Below, one piece after another: positions 48,381-51,221 of a stretch of 51,221 nt of DNA. Positions within the stretch are counted from its first letter, which is position 1. Each line of letters opens with the position of its first letter. Under the pieces are notes generated by a model that searched no databases, had not been told where the DNA came from, and saw only the letters and a list, made by a program, of their open reading frames with translations. The DNA comes from Faecalibacterium sp. An121 (GTDB taxonomy: Bacteria; Bacillota; Clostridia; Oscillospirales; Ruminococcaceae). The position numbers and the translations under genes are program-made. Location: assembly GCF_002160915.1 (NCBI RefSeq), contig NZ_NFLM01000018.1, positions 1-51,221 of the forward strand, read 5' to 3'.

Positions 48381-49717
48381 CGGACTGCCTCCTCCTGTAC
48401 AAGACGGCCGGCCAGGCGGGGCTGCATCCCACCGGCGGCCAGCTGCTGGACGGCGGGGGCGCTGAACAGGCTCAGCTGTTCACATCCCCCATTGAACACC
48501 TGAGGGTCCACCAGAGCCTGGGCGATCTGCTGACGCCGCTGGCTGCCGCAGCCACCTCTGGCCCCGGTAAACCCTCTGCATACGATAAAATATTGGGCGC
48601 GCTTGAGCACCACGCCCATCTGTTTGAGCTCGTCCAGACCAAGCGCGCTCTGGCGGCGGGCAGTGCGGATGCGCTGGGCGCTCTTGACCCCGATGCCGGG
48701 CACCCGCAGCAGCATCTCATAGGGGGCGCGGTTGACGTCCACCGGAAACTGCTCCAGATGGCGCAGGGCCCAGCCGCATTTGGGGTCCAGGTAGGGGCTG
48801 AAATTGGGGCTGCCTTCGTCCAGGATCTCCTCCGCCCGGAAGTGATAGAACCGCAGCAGCCAGTCGGCCTGGTACAGCCGGTGTTCCCGCAGCAAGGGGG
48901 GCTTGGTCTCCAGGGCGGGCAGACGGCTGTCCTCCGCCACCGGGATGTAGGCCGAGAAAAACACCCGTTTGAGGCTGTATTTCTGGTACAGGCCCTGGGT
49001 CAGCCGCAGGATCTGGTAGTCACTCTCGGGGGTGGCCCCCACGATCATCTGGGTGCTCTGGCCCGCAGGGGCAAAGGCGGGCGCATGGCGATAGAGCGCC
49101 ACCTCCTGACGGCTGGCAGCGGCAGCGGCGGCGATCTGGCCCATAGGGCGCAGGATCGAAGACCGGCCCTTGTCAGGGGCCAGCCGTTTCAGACTGCCTT
49201 CACTGGGCAGCTCGATGTTGACGCTGAGACGGTCGGCCAGGCATCCCAGCTGGGCGATCAGCTCAGGGCTGGCACCCGGGATGGCCTTGGCATGGATATA
49301 GCCATTGAAATGGTAGCGATGCCGCAGCAGGCGCAGCACCTCCAGCATCCGCTCGGTGGTATAGTCGGGGGTGCCCACCACGGCGCTGGACAGGAACAGC
49401 CCCTCGATATAATTGCGGCGGTAGAACTCGATGGTCAGGTCGGCCAGCTCCCTCGGGGTGAAGGTCGCCCGGGGCAGGTCGTTGCTGCGCCGGTTGACGC
49501 AGTAGGCACAGTCGAAGGCACAGCAGTTGCTCATCAGCACCTTCAGCAGACTGATGCAACGCCCGTCGGCGGTAAAGCTGTGGCAGCATCCGGGCGCATA
49601 GCAGCTGCCCAAATGTCCGGCACGGCCCCCGCGGCCCGACCCGCTGGAGGTGCAGGCCACATCATATTTCGCACTGTCGGCCAATATGGTCAGCTTTTCC
49701 ATCACCGACTGTTCCAT
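48359..49717 (-). CDS. radical SAM DNA repair/modification protein (TIGR03916 family)
   Basis: This 452-residue protein belongs to the radical-SAM family linked to uracil-DNA glycosylase-like proteins. It opens with KLTILADSAKYDVACTSSGS. The 4Fe-4S cluster motif CAFDCAYC lies at Cys66/70/73, followed by VNRRSNDLPRATFTPRELADLTIEFY, all close to the family pattern. A helix-hairpin-helix DNA-binding motif (LLRVPGIGVKSAQRI) sits near residue 340. It presumably makes a radical for chemistry on DNA, but no substrate is established. The ATG at 49717 follows GGGAGGG. It starts 24 bases after the S24 repressor gene, so all three probably form one operon. Confidence 0.9.
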   Translation of the reverse strand: MEQSVMEKLTILADSAKYDVACTSSGSGRGGRAGHLGSCYAPGCCHSFTADGRCISLLKVLMSNCCAFDCAYCVNRRSNDLPRATFTPRELADLTIEFYRRNYIEGLFLSSAVVGTPDYTTERMLEVLRLLRHRYHFNGYIHAKAIPGASPELIAQLGCLADRLSVNIELPSEGSLKRLAPDKGRSSILRPMGQIAAAAAASRQEVALYRHAPAFAPAGQSTQMIVGATPESDYQILRLTQGLYQKYSLKRVFFSAYIPVAEDSRLPALETKPPLLREHRLYQADWLLRFYHFRAEEILDEGSPNFSPYLDPKCGWALRHLEQFPVDVNRAPYEMLLRVPGIGVKSAQRIRTARRQSALGLDELKQMGVVLKRAQYFIVCRGFTGARGGCGSQRRQQIAQALVDPQVFNGGCEQLSLFSAPAVQQLAAGGMQPRLAGRLVQEEAVRCLAKAL

Positions 49718-49741
49718 CCCAAAATGCCCTCCCGGGGGCGC

Positions 49742-50374
49742 TCACCACTTGGTCTTGGTCTCCACCACGCGCCCCGCGATGTGGAGCCGGTTCAGGTCCT
49801 CGCCTTTGATGACCAGCTCGCTGTAATTGGGGTTGAACGGCTGGAGCACCACGCTGTTTCCCCGCTGGATATAACGCTTGAGGGTGCCTTCGCCCTCATC
49901 GCCGTAAATGATGACCCCCAGGTCCCCGCTCTCCAGGGTATCCTGACGGTGGACCAGGGCCAGATCGCCGTCCTGGATGCGGGGTTCCATGCTATCTCCC
50001 CGCACCACCAGATAAAAGTAATTGGCCGGGTCCTTGACCCGCGCGTATTCTTTCCCGTAGTCCTCCTCAAAGGCCAGCGCGCCATAGCCGGCCTTGACGG
50101 TGCCGATCACCGGGATCAGGCTCTCGGCATAGCCGCCAAAAAAACGGCTCTCGGTCTCGGTCAGATCGGCGGTGGGGCGGTACAGCCCCAGCAGATAGTC
50201 CGCCGTGGTGCCCAGGATCTCCGCGATCTGCGCCACCGTGGCCGGGTCGGGAGAGGATTTGCCGCTCTCCCACTTGCCTACGGCCTGCTGGGTGACCCCC
50301 AGGCGGCTGGCCAGCTCGGCCTGGCTGATGCCATGCTGCTTGCGGCACTGCTTCAACAGCTCAGAAAATGACAT
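49742..50374 (-). CDS. XRE-S24 LexA/CI-like self-cleaving repressor
   Basis: This 210-residue repressor joins an N-terminal XRE helix-turn-helix (about 5-60, with ISQAELASRLGVTQQAVGKWESGKS) to a C-terminal S24 peptidase domain. The cleavage site is Ala95-Gly96 in TVKAGYGALAF. The catalytic Ser is 128 (RGDSMEP) and the Lys 166 (TLKRYI), with spacing close to LexA. By analogy it should cut itself when RecA filaments form on damaged DNA. ACAA-N7-TTGT-like sites lie inside its own promoter. It heads an operon with the radical-SAM pair. Its stop is in frame and nothing suggests decay. Confidence 0.93.
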   Translation of the reverse strand: MSFSELLKQCRKQHGISQAELASRLGVTQQAVGKWESGKSSPDPATVAQIAEILGTTADYLLGLYRPTADLTETESRFFGGYAESLIPVIGTVKAGYGALAFEEDYGKEYARVKDPANYFYLVVRGDSMEPRIQDGDLALVHRQDTLESGDLGVIIYGDEGEGTLKRYIQRGNSVVLQPFNPNYSELVIKGEDLNRLHIAGRVVETKTKW

Positions 50375-50390
50375 ATCGGAACGCCCCTTT

Positions 50391-50405
50391 ACAACCGGTT
50401 TTTGT
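50391..50405. promoter_or_regulatory. candidate operator O1 of the S24 repressor
   Basis: ACAACCGGTTTTTGT fits ACAA-N7-TTGT. It lies at and just downstream of the predicted start of the repressor transcript. Confidence 0.5.
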
Positions 50406-50412
50406 TATTTCC

Positions 50413-50441
50413 ATTATACAACCAAAAAGTGTTTCTGTAAA
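50413..50441 (-). promoter_or_regulatory. promoter of the repressor/radical-SAM operon
   Basis: Reading leftward, TTTACA (50436-50441), 17 bases, TATAAT (50413-50418). Operator O2 fills the spacer and O1 covers the start. Confidence 0.8.
50418..50432. promoter_or_regulatory. candidate operator O2 of the S24 repressor
   Basis: ACAACCAAAAAGTGT fits ACAA-N7-TTGT with one mismatch. It sits between the -35 and -10 of the repressor promoter, 27 bases from O1. Confidence 0.45.
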
Positions 50442-50482
50442 GTGTATTTCATCGAAAATGAGAAAAAAAGTTGTATTTCCTC

Positions 50483-50511
50483 TTGACATCCACCAAATTT
50501 TGGTTTATCAT
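50483..50511 (+). promoter_or_regulatory. promoter of the divergent 91-residue protein
   Basis: TTGACA (50483-50488), 17 bases, TATCAT (50506-50511). The spacer contains the near-palindrome ACCAAATTTTGGT. Operator O3 lies a few bases after the predicted start. Confidence 0.75.
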
Positions 50512-50523
50512 GGAGGCAAGCAA

Positions 50524-50538
50524 ACAACCTGCGGTTGT
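50524..50538. promoter_or_regulatory. candidate operator O3, perfect palindrome
   Basis: ACAACC-TGC-GGTTGT is a perfect 6-bp inverted repeat and the best of the three ACAA-N7-TTGT sites. A further GGTTGT half-site follows at 50545-50550. Repressor bound here would block the small membrane protein gene. Confidence 0.6.
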
Positions 50539-50578
50539 CTTTTCGGTTGTGAAACCACCTGGAGGAGGTCCCAACGAT

Positions 50579-50854
50579 ATGAAGTGCCTGTTTTGGAAAT
50601 CCCTCGTTCTGACCATTGGCCTGGGCATGATGCTGGCCCTGGGCGCTTTTGCGGAAGGCAGCATTTCTTTGCCTTTGGCTTGTGCTCTCTGTTACGGAGG
50701 GGTGCAGGCCATCCGTGCGGCATGGGCCATGGAGCAGCGTGCAGAACATTCCGCCCGCCGCCCGGCATCGGTCCGCCCGAAAGCCAGACAGCCAGTCCAG
50801 CCGGCCCCCCGCTCCGCCACTGGCAGCCAAGACCCTTTGCAGGCGGCTTCTTAA
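50579..50854 (+). CDS. 91-residue membrane protein, unknown
   Basis: This small protein has GGAGGAGG about 10 bases before its ATG and a consensus-like promoter. Two hydrophobic segments (about 7-25 and 28-48) are followed by a basic, Pro/Arg/Ala-rich tail (residues 55-91) that is probably cytoplasmic. I know no family for it. It is divergent from the self-cleaving repressor and shares its operator type, so it is probably induced with it. Small membrane proteins under SOS-type control often delay division or act as toxins, but nothing in the sequence proves that here. Confidence 0.75.
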   Translation: MKCLFWKSLVLTIGLGMMLALGAFAEGSISLPLACALCYGGVQAIRAAWAMEQRAEHSARRPASVRPKARQPVQPAPRSATGSQDPLQAAS

Positions 50855-50856
50855 TA

Positions 50857-50900
50857 AAACGCCCCGCCTCTCTCCGGCTTGGCCGGAAAGGGGCGGGGTT
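50857..50900. terminator. bidirectional terminator after the 91-residue gene
   Basis: CCCCGCC pairs with GGCGGGG around an inner stem CCGGC/GCCGG. TTTGTGTTTTT follows rightward and CGTTTTATT leftward. The rest of the window (50901-51221) has no gene I can support. It holds a possible leftward promoter (50978-51005), a GGCCGGCC-AAAC-GGCC hairpin near 51091-51110 and an AGGAATA/TATTCCT repeat at 51176-51195. Confidence 0.75.
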
Positions 50901-50977
50901 TGTGTTTTTACCTGCTTCCAGGAGAAACAGAATTTTTGGACAGGGCAAAACAGCCCATCAGCTTGTATACATCTATC

Positions 50978-51005
50978 ATGATACAGATTTTCCCGTATTT
51001 TGCAA
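50978..51005 (-). promoter_or_regulatory. possible leftward promoter of a small RNA
   Basis: Reading leftward, TTGCAA (51000-51005), 16 bases, TATCAT (50978-50983). No gene follows before the terminator at 50857-50900, so a transcript of about 120 bases would result. Weak evidence. Confidence 0.3.
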
Positions 51006-51221
51006 GCCATTCCTGTGTCCCAGGCCAAAGTTTGTGCAGAGCACCAAATATCGTCCGCAAATTTTAGTCAGAGTGCAAAAACAATGCGAGGGCCGGCCAA
51101 ACGGCCAGCCCCCGCAGAGGGACCCTATCTTTCGTGACGCAAAAGTTCTTTTGTTTTGGTGCGATCAACAACAGAAGGAATATGGTTCTATTCCTCTTTG
51201 CCGCCACATCGGATGGGTGTT

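Overview
The window is a 51-kb chromosomal segment of a GC-rich anaerobic Firmicute. Gene starts carry strong AAAGGAGG-type ribosome sites, and promoters are of the sigma-A type (TTGACA/TATAAT), often with an extended -10. The gene set (Rnf complex, SpoIIE, greA-lysS, several amino-acid ABC importers, EF-G-like GTPase, QueH, ECF BioY) fits a gut clostridium. My best guess is Oscillospirales, of the Faecalibacterium/Subdoligranulum/Gemmiger type. That placement rests on gene content and composition, not on a search. I see no transposase, phage structural gene, CRISPR array, tRNA or rRNA.

Layout. 1-8.5 kb: a flavin reductase divergent from an HxlR regulator; a polar amino-acid ABC importer (binding protein, permease, ATPase) with a hairpin in its leader; degV and purA; a small DUF896 protein divergent from queH; an MFS permease. 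8.5-13.7 kb: a complete rnfCDGEAB operon. 13.8-18.2 kb: a 42-residue membrane peptide, spoIIE and gltX. 18.2-23.5 kb: a first branched-chain amino-acid importer (livJ-H-M-G-F). 23.8-27.2 kb: a GNAT acetyltransferase, then greA-lysS behind a highly structured leader; LysRS carries an extra tRNA-binding domain. 27.3-33.6 kb: an EF-G-like GTPase, dCMP deaminase, ornithine carbamoyltransferase with ArgR-like operators, bioY, an unknown protein and a LysR regulator divergent from a MATE exporter. 35.2-40.4 kb: a second liv operon whose binding protein has a twin-arginine lipoprotein signal. 40.4-44.1 kb: a Cof-type HAD phosphatase, a GH25 cell-wall hydrolase and an orphan PTS IIC/PfoR-type membrane protein. 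44.5-46.2 kb: a tatA-tatA-tatC operon. 46.3-47.6 kb: a BaiN-type flavoprotein.

The right end (47.6-50.9 kb) is the most interesting part. A LexA-like, self-cleaving (S24) repressor is followed directly by a radical-SAM DNA-repair-type protein and its DUF4130 partner. A 91-residue membrane protein is transcribed divergently. Three ACAA-N7-TTGT-like sites sit in the promoters of both transcripts. Together this looks like a compact, autoregulated, DNA-damage-responsive cassette.

Working together, the window equips a peptide- and amino-acid-fermenting anaerobe. Several importers bring in amino acids, Rnf couples ferredoxin and NAD to an ion gradient, and the Tat system is placed to export at least one of the binding proteins. 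Most operons have recognisable promoters and hairpin terminators, so transcription units can be drawn with fair confidence.
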